Source: an uncultured Bacteroidota bacterium
Lineage (GTDB): Bacteria > Bacteroidota > Bacteroidia > Bacteroidales > F082
Length of the DNA stretch: 64,000 bases
Assembly: GCA_903891085.1 (NCBI GenBank)
Contig: CAITDJ010000138.1
Span: 41,762 to 105,761, forward strand
Direction: 5' to 3'
The notes under the pieces are model-generated. The model searched no databases. It saw nothing but the letters and a program-made list of their open reading frames with translations, and was not told the origin of the DNA. Position 1 is the stretch's first letter. The number at the start of each line of letters is the position of its first letter. A program made the position numbers and the translations under genes. Positions 27,919-38,500 of the stretch are shown here, piece after piece.

Positions 27919-30900
27919 ATGGAAAAAATAAATAAAGTTCTCGTTCTGGGTTCCGGAGCACTCAAGATAGGAGAAGCCGGCGAGTTCGATTACAGTGGTT
28001 CACAGGCACTCAAAGCACTCAAGGAAGAAGGTATTACAACCGTGCTGATCAATCCGAACATCGCGACAGTTCAGACTTCTGAGGAAATTGCTGATATCAT
28101 TTATTACCTGCCTGTGACCGCATTTTTTGTTGAGAAAATCATTGAAAAAGAAAAACCTGAAGGAATTTTACTCGCTTTTGGTGGCCAGACGGCACTCAAC
28201 TGTGGCATTGAACTGTTTCAGACAGGAATTCTGAACAAATATAATCTCAAGGTACTGGGTACACCTGTAGAAGCGATCATTGAAACCGAGGATCGCGAAA
28301 AATTCGCCAACCTGCTTCATGGTATTCAAATAAAAACTCCAAAATCCATCGCTGTCACAACGATCGAAGACGCACTGAAAGCCTCAGAAACAATTGGTTT
28401 TCCGATGATTGTGCGGGCTGCTTTCACCTTAGGTGGTCAGGGAAGCGGGTTTTGCAATTCGATGCAGGAACTCAGGCAACTTAGCGAAAAAGCGTTCAGT
28501 TACTCGAGCCAGGTGTTGGTTGAAGAATCATTGAAAGGCTGGAAAGAAGTTGAATATGAAGTAGTGAGAGATCAATATGATAACTGTCTGACGGTGTGTA
28601 ATATGGAAAACTTCGATCCATTGGGTATTCACACCGGAGAAAGCATTGTCGTGGCTCCCTCACAAACGCTCACCAACAGTGAGTACCACAAACTTCGGAA
28701 AATTTCAATTGAAATTGTAAAAAGGGTTGGGATTATTGGCGAATGTAATGTGCAATATGCCCTCGACCCTCATTCGGAAGATTACCGTGTGATTGAAGTA
28801 AATGCCCGTTTGTCGCGTTCAAGTGCATTGGCATCGAAAGCAACAGGCTATCCGCTTGCCTTTGTGGCTGCCAAACTGGGTCTTGGTTATGGTCTGCACG
28901 AATTAAAAAACAGCGTAACTAAAACCACCCCTGCATTTTTTGAACCGGCACTTGATTACCTCGTTGTTAAAATCCCCCGCTGGGACCTGAATAAATTTCA
29001 TGGCGTTTCGAAAGAGATTGGCTCAAGCATGAAAAGTGTGGGTGAAGTGATGGCTATCGGACGTTCATTTGAAGAATGTATCCAGAAAGGCCTCCGGATG
29101 ATTGGCTCAGGAATGCATGGCTTCGCAGCAAATAAAGAACTTGTGGTTGATGATATTGAGTCGTCGCTATCGAACCCGACTGATACACGCATTTTCGTGA
29201 TCGGACAGGCTTTTAAAGAAGGCTGGACTGTTGAGCAGGTTTACGAAAAAACTAGGATCGACCGCTGGTTTTTGGCAAAACTGATGCATATTCATCAACT
29301 GGAGATGGAACTCACACAGTTTGAAGGAACAAACTCATTACCGCCAGATTTGTTAAAGGAAGCTAAAAAATCCGGTTTCTCCGACTTTCAACTGGTCAGG
29401 TTATTATTCAAATCGGAGACGATGGGGAGGAATGACAACGATATTATGAAAATCAGAGAGTTTCGTAAAAAGCTCGGTGTTGTTCCCTATGTTAAACAGA
29501 TTGATACCCTGGCCGCCGAATATCCTGCTGCAACAAATTATCTGTATCTCACTTACCACGGTGCCGAACATGATATTGTTTTTGAAAACGACAACAGATC
29601 TGTCATTGTGCTGGGTTCGGGAGCTTATCGCATCGGCAGCAGTGTCGAATTCGACTGGTCGGGGGTGAATGCCCTGCAGACAATCGAAAAATCGGGATAC
29701 CGCTCAGTGATGATCAACTACAATCCCGAAACAGTAAGCACCGACTACGATGTGTGTAACCGATTGTATTTCGATGAATTAAGTCTAGAACGTGTGATGG
29801 ATATTGCCGAGCTGGAAAACCCATTCGGTGTGATTGTTTCAACAGGCGGACAAATTCCGAATAACCTGGCCATGCGACTTTACAACCAAAACATCAAATT
29901 ACTTGGCACTTCCGCATTGTCAATTGATCGGGCTGAAAATCGATATAAATTCTCTGAGATGCTCGATAAAATCGGTGTAGATCAACCCAAATGGAAAGAG
30001 TTAACTGATATGCAGGGAATATTCGAGTTCACCGAAGAAGTTGGTTACCCGGTACTTATACGTCCTTCCTATGTTCTTTCAGGTGCTGCCATGAACATCG
30101 TTTCCAATAAAAGTGAGTTGCAATACTTCCTCGATCTGGCCACACTTGTTTCGAAACAATATCCGGTTGTCGTCTCAAAATTCATGACCGATACCAAAGA
30201 GATTGAAATGGATGCTGTGGCCGACAAAGGCAACATCATCCTTTACGCCATTTCGGAACATATTGAGTTTGCCGGTGTGCATTCGGGTGATGCCACCATT
30301 ATGTTTCCTCCGCAAAAAGTGTATGTCGAAACCATCCGGCGCATCAAAAAGATCAGCCGACAGATTGCCGAAGAATTGCAGATCAGCGGACCATTTAATA
30401 TTCAGTTTCTGGCAAAAGACAATGACATAAAAGTGATTGAATGTAACCTTCGGGCTTCACGAAGTTTGCCATTCGTTTCCAAAGTGCTGAAAACCAATTT
30501 CATCGATTATGCCACCCGCATTATGCTTGGTCAAAAAGTGGAGAAACCGAACAAATCACTGTTCGACATTGATTATATCGGTGTAAAAGCACCTCAGTTT
30601 TCATTTTCGAGGTTGAGCAAAGCCGATCCGGTGCTGGGCGTTGATATGGCATCCACAGGTGAAGTCGGTTGCCTGGGCGATGACTACTATGAAGCTATTT
30701 TGAAAGCCATGCTTTCGGTCGGATACCGCATTCCAAAGAAAAACATTCTGATATCATCGGGGCCGATGCGATCAAAAACAGAACTCATTATAAGCGCCAA
30801 CTATCTGGCAACCAATGGTTATCAATTGTATGCCACAAAAGGAACCCACTTATTTTTTCAGGAAAACAATATCCCTTCCATTCTGGTCAACTGGCCCGAT

Positions 30901-31137
30901 GTAAAAGAGAGCCCGAATGCCTACGATTTAATCCGTCAGCGACAGATCGATCTTGTGATCAATATTCCAAAAGATCTGAGTGAAGAGGAATTAGATAATG
31001 ATTACACTATTCGCCGGGCTGCAGTAGATTTCAATGTGCCACTTATCACCAATGCAAGGTTGGCAAGTGCATTTATTTACGCCATTTCTAAATACACAAT
31101 GGATGATCTAAAAATAAAGAGCTGGGGAGAGTATTAG
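27919..31137 (+). CDS. carB: Carbamoyl-phosphate synthase, large subunit
   Basis: A 1072-residue CarB, full length for the family. It makes carbamoyl phosphate from bicarbonate, two ATP and ammonia supplied by CarA. The two homologous ATP-grasp halves are clear: the first begins near residue 1 with VLVLGSGALKIGEAGEFDYS, the second near 555 with VIVLGSGAYRIGSSVEFDWS. Each has an N-terminal PreATP-grasp fold, and the glycine-rich loops GGQGSG (first half) and the LSGAAMNIV segment (second half) are visible. The C-terminal MGS-like allosteric domain occupies about 930-1060. The ATG start gives the normal N-terminus. It is read in the same direction as carA but 780 bases away. Confidence 0.97.
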   Translation: MEKINKVLVLGSGALKIGEAGEFDYSGSQALKALKEEGITTVLINPNIATVQTSEEIADIIYYLPVTAFFVEKIIEKEKPEGILLAFGGQTALNCGIELFQTGILNKYNLKVLGTPVEAIIETEDREKFANLLHGIQIKTPKSIAVTTIEDALKASETIGFPMIVRAAFTLGGQGSGFCNSMQELRQLSEKAFSYSSQVLVEESLKGWKEVEYEVVRDQYDNCLTVCNMENFDPLGIHTGESIVVAPSQTLTNSEYHKLRKISIEIVKRVGIIGECNVQYALDPHSEDYRVIEVNARLSRSSALASKATGYPLAFVAAKLGLGYGLHELKNSVTKTTPAFFEPALDYLVVKIPRWDLNKFHGVSKEIGSSMKSVGEVMAIGRSFEECIQKGLRMIGSGMHGFAANKELVVDDIESSLSNPTDTRIFVIGQAFKEGWTVEQVYEKTRIDRWFLAKLMHIHQLEMELTQFEGTNSLPPDLLKEAKKSGFSDFQLVRLLFKSETMGRNDNDIMKIREFRKKLGVVPYVKQIDTLAAEYPAATNYLYLTYHGAEHDIVFENDNRSVIVLGSGAYRIGSSVEFDWSGVNALQTIEKSGYRSVMINYNPETVSTDYDVCNRLYFDELSLERVMDIAELENPFGVIVSTGGQIPNNLAMRLYNQNIKLLGTSALSIDRAENRYKFSEMLDKIGVDQPKWKELTDMQGIFEFTEEVGYPVLIRPSYVLSGAAMNIVSNKSELQYFLDLATLVSKQYPVVVSKFMTDTKEIEMDAVADKGNIILYAISEHIEFAGVHSGDATIMFPPQKVYVETIRRIKKISRQIAEELQISGPFNIQFLAKDNDIKVIECNLRASRSLPFVSKVLKTNFIDYATRIMLGQKVEKPNKSLFDIDYIGVKAPQFSFSRLSKADPVLGVDMASTGEVGCLGDDYYEAILKAMLSVGYRIPKKNILISSGPMRSKTELIISANYLATNGYQLYATKGTHLFFQENNIPSILVNWPDVKESPNAYDLIRQRQIDLVINIPKDLSEEELDNDYTIRRAAVDFNVPLITNARLASAFIYAISKYTMDDLKIKSWGEY

Positions 31138-31180
31138 AGTGAAAAGTTTAAAGTTCAAAGTATAAAGTTTAAAGTTATTA
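31138..31180. repeat. AAAGTTTAAAGTTC-type short repeats after carB
   Basis: Five to six imperfect copies of an AAAGTT(T/C)A unit begin immediately after the carB stop. Non-coding; similar in kind, but not in sequence, to the repeats after carA. Confidence 0.6.
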
Positions 31181-31195
31181 AAAAAAGGGTGATTG

Positions 31196-31822
31196 ATGTC
31201 AAATGTGAAGGAAGCATATCGGGTCTGGTCGGAGATATACGACTCGAACTTAAATAAAACACGCGATCTTGAAGGAATTGCACTTCGATCTGTGTTAAAT
31301 AGTTTTCAGTTTCACCACTGTCTCGAAGTGGGCTGCGGCACAGGTAAAAATACTGCATGGTTCGTGACTAAAGCCCAAAAGGTAACCTCCATTGACCTTT
31401 CTGAAGAAATGCTGCAACTGGCAAAAAACAAAATTCATAACAAAAGGGTGGAATTTCTGCAGGTTGATATCAACAACGCATGGACTTTCACAAATGATAC
31501 TTTCGATCTGGTTTCGTTCAGTCTTGTGTTGGAACATATCGAAAAACTGGATCATGTTTTCGCTGAGGCATCGCGCTTGCTGAATCAAAATGGTCATCTG
31601 TATCTTGGTGAACTTCACCCGTTTAAACAATATTCAGGAAGTAAAGCACGATTCGAAACCGAAGAAGGAATGCAAATTGTGGATTGTTTTAACCATCATA
31701 TTTCCGATTTCATCCGGGTTGCCAATAAGCACGGCTTTATACTAGCAAGTCTGGATGAATTTTTTGATGAAGATAATCCTGAAATTCCGAGAATATTGAC
31801 ATTACTATTTGTGAAGAGTTGA
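31196..31822 (+). CDS. Class I SAM-dependent methyltransferase
   Basis: A 208-residue cytosolic methyltransferase of the Methyltransf_11/25 type. The SAM-binding motif I is CLEVGCGTGKNT (about residue 42), followed by an acidic motif II in VTSIDLSEEML and a motif IV-like FDLVSFSLVLEHI. The acceptor is unknown. ATG at 31196 is chosen over the in-frame TTG one codon earlier. An upstream A-rich stretch with AAAAAGGGTG may serve as ribosome-binding site. It is independent of carB in function as far as can be seen. Confidence 0.88.
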   Translation: MSNVKEAYRVWSEIYDSNLNKTRDLEGIALRSVLNSFQFHHCLEVGCGTGKNTAWFVTKAQKVTSIDLSEEMLQLAKNKIHNKRVEFLQVDINNAWTFTNDTFDLVSFSLVLEHIEKLDHVFAEASRLLNQNGHLYLGELHPFKQYSGSKARFETEEGMQIVDCFNHHISDFIRVANKHGFILASLDEFFDEDNPEIPRILTLLFVKS

Positions 31823-31913
31823 TTACCAATCATTTTGAAATATTAAAATCACCCCCGTATATAACTCACAGTCAGCAGGTTTCTTCTCTATTTTTCAAAC
31901 CAAAATGTAACAC

Positions 31914-32315
31914 ATGAAACAACATATTGCCCTGATCAGTTTATTGGTTGCCGACTATGATGAGGCCATTCATTTCTATACAAAAAAACTGCATTTCAAT
32001 TTGGTTGAAGACATCATCTTAAGTGAAACGAAACGTTGGGTGGTTATTGCACCGAATGGACCAGGCAGTTGTTCGCTTTTGCTGGCGAAAGCCTCAAATG
32101 AAATGCAATTGAGTCTTATCGGAAATCAAACAGGCGGACGGGTTTTTCTGTTTCTTTATACAGATAACCTTGATCGTGATTATGGGAATCTGCTCCAAAA
32201 TGAGGTGAAAATTATCAGGGAACCATCCAACGAACCGTATGGAAAAGTATTGGTTTTCGCTGATTTATATGGCAATCAATGGGATATGATTGAACCAAAA
32301 GAAAGCGGGAAATGA
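31914..32315 (+). CDS. VOC (glyoxalase/bleomycin resistance fold) family protein
   Basis: A 133-residue vicinal-oxygen-chelate fold protein with two βαβββ halves: the first starts at HIALISLLVADYDEAIHFY, the second ends in VFADLYGNQWDMIEP. Potential metal ligands are the early His, and Glu in the last strand. Members include glyoxalases, dioxygenases and antibiotic-binding proteins; the exact function cannot be assigned. Its TGA overlaps the ATG of the following bioY gene by four bases (ATGA), so the two are translationally coupled. Confidence 0.85.
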   Translation: MKQHIALISLLVADYDEAIHFYTKKLHFNLVEDIILSETKRWVVIAPNGPGSCSLLLAKASNEMQLSLIGNQTGGRVFLFLYTDNLDRDYGNLLQNEVKIIREPSNEPYGKVLVFADLYGNQWDMIEPKESGK

Positions 32316-32878
32316 AAAACGTACATCAATTATCTGTTTCAATTCCTGAACGGTATCATGTAAAAACGCTGTTACCGATTCTTGTGTTTACTGGACTGAT
32401 ATGCCTGGGCGCACAAATCCGGATTCCAACCGGCCAAACGCCCATTGTGATGACAACGGTGTTTATTTACCTGACCGGATTGTTGCTAGATAAAAACAAA
32501 GCGTTGATTGCCACAGCTTTGTATGTTATATTAGGATTGATCGGCTTACCTGTTTTTTCAGGCGGAAACGGTGGTTTTGAACATATTTACGGACCAACAG
32601 GTGGTTATCTCATTGGTTTTATGGCGGCTGCCTGGCTGATTGGTGGCATTTCGCAAAAATTCAGGCATCCCAGTTCAAATCTAACCGCACTGGTGACAGC
32701 ATCACTCACCATTCATAGTCTGGGCATTGTCTGGATGAAAACTCATTTCCCTGAAATTTGGGATGCCAGCAGAATGATATACGGTAATTACCTTGTGGCT
32801 GATTCGCTGAAAATTCTGTTTGTTTTACTCATCACTCCCTGGCTGAAATACAGGCTGAAACAAATTAAAAATTGGTAA
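32312..32878 (+). CDS. bioY: Biotin transporter BioY (ECF S component)
   Basis: A 188-residue integral membrane protein with five to six hydrophobic helices. It matches BioY, the substrate-binding component of the energy-coupling-factor biotin transporter: typical motifs are GAQIRIPTGQTPIVMTT near the N-terminus, ALYVILGLIGLPVFSGGNGGF and GPTGGYLIGF. No EcfA ATPases or EcfT are nearby, so it would use a shared module or work alone. It overlaps the VOC gene by four bases. Confidence 0.92.
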   Translation: MKNVHQLSVSIPERYHVKTLLPILVFTGLICLGAQIRIPTGQTPIVMTTVFIYLTGLLLDKNKALIATALYVILGLIGLPVFSGGNGGFEHIYGPTGGYLIGFMAAAWLIGGISQKFRHPSSNLTALVTASLTIHSLGIVWMKTHFPEIWDASRMIYGNYLVADSLKILFVLLITPWLKYRLKQIKNW

Positions 32879-33036
32879 CCACAAGTTTACCTGAATTGGA
32901 TCAATTTAACAAATACATCAGGAATCACATTGCCAAACTCAATGTAATTCAGTGGTTAAAAAATGTTATATAGCAACTGTGCAATTAAGAAACTGAAAAT
33001 TAGTTTATTTTCGCATGAGTATTCACTTAAGAGTCT

Positions 33037-33762
33037 ATGAATAATGCCCTTATTTTTCAAAGAATCAAGCAATTGAGAACCATTCTCAAACGCATATTTC
33101 TAGTATTTGGCATTGTTTTCATATTTCTTATTGCGCTGAGTTTTACCGATTATCCCTACCTGATGTATCATTGGTTGGGCACAAGTGAATGTAAACCGGT
33201 TACGACACCTGAATATATCGTGGTAATGGGAGCCGGTGGACTACCGGGTCCGGAGAGTTTGCTGCGATGCTATTACGCGGCAACTGCAGCAGATAGCTTC
33301 CCCGATAGCAAAATCATTGTGGCATTTCCGGTGGAAGATGATGATTTCGAAGGAAGTGAAAATGAATCTATGGTCATTGAACTGCAAAAAAGGGGTATCA
33401 GCGCAGAACGTATCGTTTCTGAAACAACCGGCACAAACACCTACACTCAGGCAAAAGAGATCGTTCATTTGATAGCTAATAAATCGGCACCTATCCTGAT
33501 TATCAGTTCACCTGAACATATTTACAGGTGCATCAGAACCTTTCGAAAGCAAGGGTTTACGGAGGTGAACGGTCTGCCAACGTTCGCACAATCGACCAGT
33601 GACGATGTATTCTACTCCCCCGAGGAGGAAAAAGGCATCAGAAAGCGAACAGAAAGAAATGTGGCTTTTCGATACAATATGTGGAGCTATCTGCAATATG
33701 AAATATTGGTTATGCGTGAAGCGACCGCTATTGCATATTACAAAGTCAAGGGTTATATCTGA
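33037..33762 (+). CDS. YdcF/SanA-like DUF218 membrane-anchored protein
   Basis: A 241-residue protein with one N-terminal membrane helix (about residues 18-40) followed by a DUF218 domain. The domain starts at EYIVVMGAGG, contains an S.TGTNT-like E-T-T-G-T-N-T loop with a following acidic/aromatic helix, and a ILIISSPEH strand. DUF218 proteins such as SanA and YdcF affect envelope properties in enterobacteria; some bind SAM, but the activity is not settled. Stands alone, with about 150 bases upstream and a weak TATTTTCG -7-like element at 33006-33013. Confidence 0.82.
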   Translation: MNNALIFQRIKQLRTILKRIFLVFGIVFIFLIALSFTDYPYLMYHWLGTSECKPVTTPEYIVVMGAGGLPGPESLLRCYYAATAADSFPDSKIIVAFPVEDDDFEGSENESMVIELQKRGISAERIVSETTGTNTYTQAKEIVHLIANKSAPILIISSPEHIYRCIRTFRKQGFTEVNGLPTFAQSTSDDVFYSPEEEKGIRKRTERNVAFRYNMWSYLQYEILVMREATAIAYYKVKGYI

Positions 33763-33930
33763 TATTTTCCAAAACCCCTTGTTTACCATAATAAACATCT
33801 TTTTTCACTTTCAATAATCGTTTAAATCTCGGATTAATATTAAAGAAAATGAACCTGAAGAAGGAAAAACATGTCCGATAAATGAACATCAGATACTGCT
33901 GGTGCCGGCATCGTGAATTTTTAACTTTTC

Positions 33931-33968
33931 GTTAACTAAACGTTAACAATGTAAACTATAAACATTGT
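33931..33968. promoter_or_regulatory. Candidate MarR operators upstream of the efflux operon
   Basis: Two overlapping symmetric sites are seen. CGTTAAC occurs twice (33930-33936 and 33941-33947), 11 bases apart, and its GTTAAC core is self-complementary. ACAATGT (33946-33952) is repeated inverted as ACATTGT (33962-33968). They lie just upstream of the -7 element at 33979, so a bound MarR dimer would block the operon, including its own gene. Confidence 0.5.
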
Positions 33969-33978
33969 AAATTATCCT

Positions 33979-33986
33979 TACTTTTG
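33979..33986 (+). promoter_or_regulatory. -7 element of the marR-RND operon promoter
   Basis: TACTTTTG matches TAnnTTTG and sits 16 bases before the GTG start. No TTG is found at the standard -33 distance; the operator repeats occupy that area. Confidence 0.4.
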
Positions 33987-34002
33987 TTGAAAATAAAATG
34001 CT

Positions 34003-34428
34003 GTGGAAAACTATTCAAAGCCACCTATTGGAAGATATCTATCAGGCATAAGTAAGTCATTGCTTCACGCACTGCAAAACAGACTCATTCATCTGGATAT
34101 CGACAGAAACTTTTATGCCTTGATGCTTATTGAGGAAGGTCAAGGCAAAATTACCCAGCAGGAACTCTCTGATTTACTGGAAAGTGATAAAGTCAGCGTC
34201 GTTCGGATTATCGATTATCTTTCAAACAAAGGATATGTCGAAAGGGTAAAAGAACCCACTGACAGAAGAAAACATGGTCTGGCGCTTACTGAAAAAGCAA
34301 AAATTGAGTTACCCGAAATTAAACAGGCCATGGAAGATGTGATACAGGCTGCCTTCAGCGGATTAACTGCCAAAAACATTACTGAACTGTACAACACCCT
34401 ATCTGTCATTAAAAAAAATCTGATTTAA
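34003..34428 (+). CDS. MarR-family transcriptional regulator
   Basis: A 141-residue winged-helix regulator. The DNA-binding region is about residues 45-100, with ITQQELSDLLESDKVSVVRIIDYLSNKGYVER forming the helix-turn-helix and a DRRKHGLALTEKA wing. Members repress or activate multidrug efflux or stress genes and are often released by small phenolic ligands. A GTG start is used; the nearby ATG at 33998 is in another frame. It is the first gene of a probable operon with the RND adaptor (12 bases downstream), pump and outer membrane factor, so it likely controls efflux and itself through the repeats upstream. Confidence 0.92.
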   Translation: MENYSKPPIGRYLSGISKSLLHALQNRLIHLDIDRNFYALMLIEEGQGKITQQELSDLLESDKVSVVRIIDYLSNKGYVERVKEPTDRRKHGLALTEKAKIELPEIKQAMEDVIQAAFSGLTAKNITELYNTLSVIKKNLI

Positions 34429-34440
34429 CACAAAATATTT

Positions 34441-35502
34441 ATGAAAGATTTACACTATTTAGTTTTTCTATTACTCATAACGGGCGTGTTTTCCTGCACT
34501 CCAAAATCGAATACAGTGAAAGCAAAACAACCTGTAACAGTGGATGTTATCATTGCTGAGAAGGTAAATTTTCCGACGAGTATTGAAGTAAATGGATCTG
34601 CCCTATCGGAAGAAATGATTGAGCTTCATCCAGAGATAAGTGGGCGATTAACCTATTTGAATATTCCGGATGGTGCATTGGTTACTGCCGGTACACTGCT
34701 CGCCAACATCAATAATACTGAATTGCTGGCACAAATGGAACAGCAGACAGTGCAACTGGAATTAGCCGAAAAGACTGAACGGCGTTTATCAAAATTGCTG
34801 GAAGTGAATGGTATAAATCAATCAGACTATGATGCTGCACTCAACCATCTGAACTTTATAAAAACAACGATTAATATCCTGAATGCACAAATTGACAAAA
34901 CAATCATCAGGGCACCTTTCGATGGCAGGTTAGGATTACGGATGGTAAGTCCAGGTGCTTATGTAAATCCCCAAACCACGCTGGGAACATTACAACAAAC
35001 CGATAAGATAAAAATCGATTTTACAGTTCCGGAAACTTATGCACATTTGGTGACCGTTGGAAATAAGATTTCAATCCAGACCAATGCAAGCGAAGAAAAA
35101 CTGACGGCTGTGATCAACGCCGTTGAACCTCAAATTAACCTCGAAACACGAAACATGAAGGTGAGGGCAAGGTTGGAAAGTGGTAACATAAATCCCGGAG
35201 CCTTTGTGAAAGTATTGCTCAACAAAAATGAACAAGTCATTGTCGTGCCATCAAATGCGATTATCCCTGATGCTACTTCCAATCAGCTAGTACTGGTTAA
35301 AAACAAAAAGGGAATATTTAAGAATGTTGAAACAGGCATCAGAAATTCCGATGTTGTCGAAATTGTAAGCGGAATTAATCCGGGTGACACCATCGTTGTC
35401 AGCGGTATTTTGTTCGTGCGACCCAATGCACCTGTGAAAATAAGGAAGATAATATCCCAGGTTTCAGAGGTAAATCCTGATGTTAATCAAATTGTAAAAT
35501 GA
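34441..35502 (+). CDS. RND efflux periplasmic adaptor lipoprotein
   Basis: A 353-residue membrane fusion protein that links the inner-membrane pump to the outer membrane channel. It starts with a lipoprotein signal whose lipobox is GVFSC, so it is anchored to a membrane. The lipoyl/barrel-sandwich halves are visible at ISGRLTYLNIPDGALVTAGTLLANI and TIIRAPFDGRLGLRMVSPGAYV, separated by a coiled-coil hairpin; the β-barrel and membrane-proximal domains follow. Its stop overlaps the pump start by four bases (ATGA). Confidence 0.95.
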   Translation: MKDLHYLVFLLLITGVFSCTPKSNTVKAKQPVTVDVIIAEKVNFPTSIEVNGSALSEEMIELHPEISGRLTYLNIPDGALVTAGTLLANINNTELLAQMEQQTVQLELAEKTERRLSKLLEVNGINQSDYDAALNHLNFIKTTINILNAQIDKTIIRAPFDGRLGLRMVSPGAYVNPQTTLGTLQQTDKIKIDFTVPETYAHLVTVGNKISIQTNASEEKLTAVINAVEPQINLETRNMKVRARLESGNINPGAFVKVLLNKNEQVIVVPSNAIIPDATSNQLVLVKNKKGIFKNVETGIRNSDVVEIVSGINPGDTIVVSGILFVRPNAPVKIRKIISQVSEVNPDVNQIVK

Positions 35503-38500
35503 ACATTTCAGCACTTTCACTCAAACGACCCGTACTGGCAACAGTAATGAACATTTTCATTATTTTGTTTGGTATTATTGGTTATTACTATCTGGGCGTT
35601 CGCGAATATCCTGCGATCGATCCGCCCGTCATCACAGTCAGGACTTCCTACATTGGTGCCAATGCCGATATTATTGAGAGCCAGATTACCGAGCCGTTGG
35701 AGAAATCAATCAACGGAATCCCGGGCATCCGCACCATCACTTCTTCGAGTGCTGTCGGCAGCAGCAATATCACGGTCGAATTTAACCTTGACGCAGATCT
35801 TGAGACAGCAGCCAACGATGTACGCGACAAAGTGAGCCAGGCCGTGCGAAATTTACCACAGGATATTGATGCGCCGCCGGTGGTTACCAAGTCAGACGCC
35901 AACAGCGATTTTATTATATTGATGGCGGTACAAAGCTCAACCAAAGGATTAATGGAGCTGAGCGATTATGCCGAGAATACCCTACAGAATAAATTCCAAA
36001 CTATCGCTGAAGTCAGTGCGGTGAATATTGTCGGTCAGAAACGCCCGGCCATGCGTATTTGGGTTGATCCGAATAAACTGAACTCATACAATGTTGCTTT
36101 TAATGATATTACCTATGTTCTGAAAAAAGAAAATGCCGAAGTTCCTTCCGGTAAAATATACGGCAATAAGACGGAATTAATCATCAGAACGCTGGGTAGA
36201 CTGACTACAGAAAAGGATTTCAGGGATTTGATCATCCGCGAAGATTCAAAAGGAATCGTTCGGTTAAGTGATATTGCCAAGGTAGAACTGGGACCCGAAC
36301 AATATGAGCATAGCTGGCGATTAAATGGTGTAAGTGCAGTGGGAGTAGCAATCATTCCGCAGCCAGGCGCCAATTACATCAATATTTCAAACGAGTTTAA
36401 CAAACGATTGGACGAAATAAAAAGCACGCAACAAGGAAGTGATATCATTTTCACGACCCTTATTGATAATACAAGCAATGTCCGCAAGTCGTTGACCGAG
36501 GTGAAAGAAACATTGCTGATTGCTATTCTGCTTGTTGTGATGGTAATTTATTTATTTTTCAGAAGCTGGATGATCGCTATCCGCCCACTGATTGATATTC
36601 CTATTTCGCTGATTGCCACCTTTTTTATCATGTATATTTTTGGATTCTCGATCAATATACTCACCTTACTGGCCATTGTTTTAGCCACCGGATTGGTGGT
36701 AGATGATGGTATTGTGGTGACAGAGAATATCTTCCGAAAATTTGAAAGAGGCATGCCAATCCGTAAGGCTGCCCTCGAAGGCAGTAAAGAAATCTATTTT
36801 GCCGTGATCTCCACTTCAATAACCCTGGCTATAGTGTTTCTTCCTGTTGTGTTTTTGCAGGGGTTTGTTGGCAGTTTGTTTCGTGAATTCGGTATCGTAC
36901 TTGCCAGTGCGGTATTGATTTCAGCCTTTGTTTCACTCACCATCACGCCAGTTTTAAATGTTGTTCTTACACGAAAGAATTCAAAACATGGTGCTTTTTA
37001 TAACAAAACAGAGCCGTATTTTAACAGCCTTGAGAACGGGTACAAAAATCTTTTACAGCGATTTATCGATCTGCGCTGGATCGCCTGGGTTATAGTGATC
37101 GTTTGTCTGGGTTTAATTTTTGTTGTTGGTAATATGCTGCAAAGCGAAATTGCACCACTCGAAGATAAAAGTCAGTTGCGAACCATGATTACGGGTCCCG
37201 AAGGTGCCAGCTACGATTATATGACCAAATCAACGACTGAACTGCAAAACTTCATTCTCGATTCGGTTCCTGAACTTGATTTCGCTTTCATCTCAGTGCC
37301 CGGTTACAGCAGCACCGGAGTAAATAGTGGTATGGGCAGGATAGGACTAATGCCTCCATCGGAACGGGAGCGAAGTCAGACTGAAATTGGGCAGGATCTG
37401 ACAAAGAAATTCCTGCGATTCAATAACATCCGCGCTTTTCCGGTTGAAGAACAAACCATTTCGGTCGGATTGGGATCAAGAGGTATGCAACCGGTTCAGT
37501 TCGTTATTCAAAATCTCGATTTCGAAAAACTGAAAAGTGTCATTCCTGAATTTTTAGATGCAGCAAAAAACGATAAAACATTCCAGAATGTAGATGTAAA
37601 TATGAAGTTCAACAAACCTGAAGCTGATATTTATATCGACCGCATCAAAGCACGCGAGCTTGGTTTGACTGTAACGGATATCGCCGACGTCCTGCAAAGT
37701 GCTTTCAGTGGCCGCCGCCTCGATTATTTCATCATGAACGGGAAGCAATATCAGGTAATTACCCAGGTAAAACTCGAAGACAGACAAGCATCAGAAGATA
37801 TTTTGAAGTTATATGTGCGGAACAATAAAGGCATGAATATTTCGCTCGCTTCTGTGCTGAAAGTGGAATTGAATGCCAACCCTCCCACCCTGTTTCATTA
37901 TAACAGGTATAAATCGGCCACCATTTCGGCTTCATTGACCGAAGGAAACACGATTGGTGATGGTGTTGATGCCATGCAGGCTATTTCCGAAAAACTACTC
38001 GACGACACCTTTCAAACATCACTCAGCGGGCCTTCCCGCGATTATTCGGAGAGTTCCTCGAACACTTTGTTTGCTTTTCTGCTTGCATTGGTGCTTATTT
38101 ATCTGGTGTTGGCTGCACAATTCGAGAGTTTTAAAGATCCCTTCACCATCATGCTCACCGTGCCATTGGCTATTGCCGGTGCTGTGCTGAGTTTGTGGAT
38201 TTTCGGACAAACGATCAATATTTTTTCTGAAATAGGTTTGATCATGCTGATTGGATTGGTAACCAAAAATGGTATTCTTATTGTAGAGTTTGCTAACCAA
38301 AAACGAGAACAAGGTATCCCGATCAGGCAGGCAGTCATTGAGGCTGCTTCTCAGCGTTTACGTCCCATTTTGATGACAAGTCTGGCCACATCGCTCGGGG
38401 CATTGCCCATTGCGTTAAGTCTGGGATCAGCTGCCACCAGTCGTATACCACTTGGAATCGTTATCGTAGGTGGGCTCATGTTTTCATTGATTCTGACATT

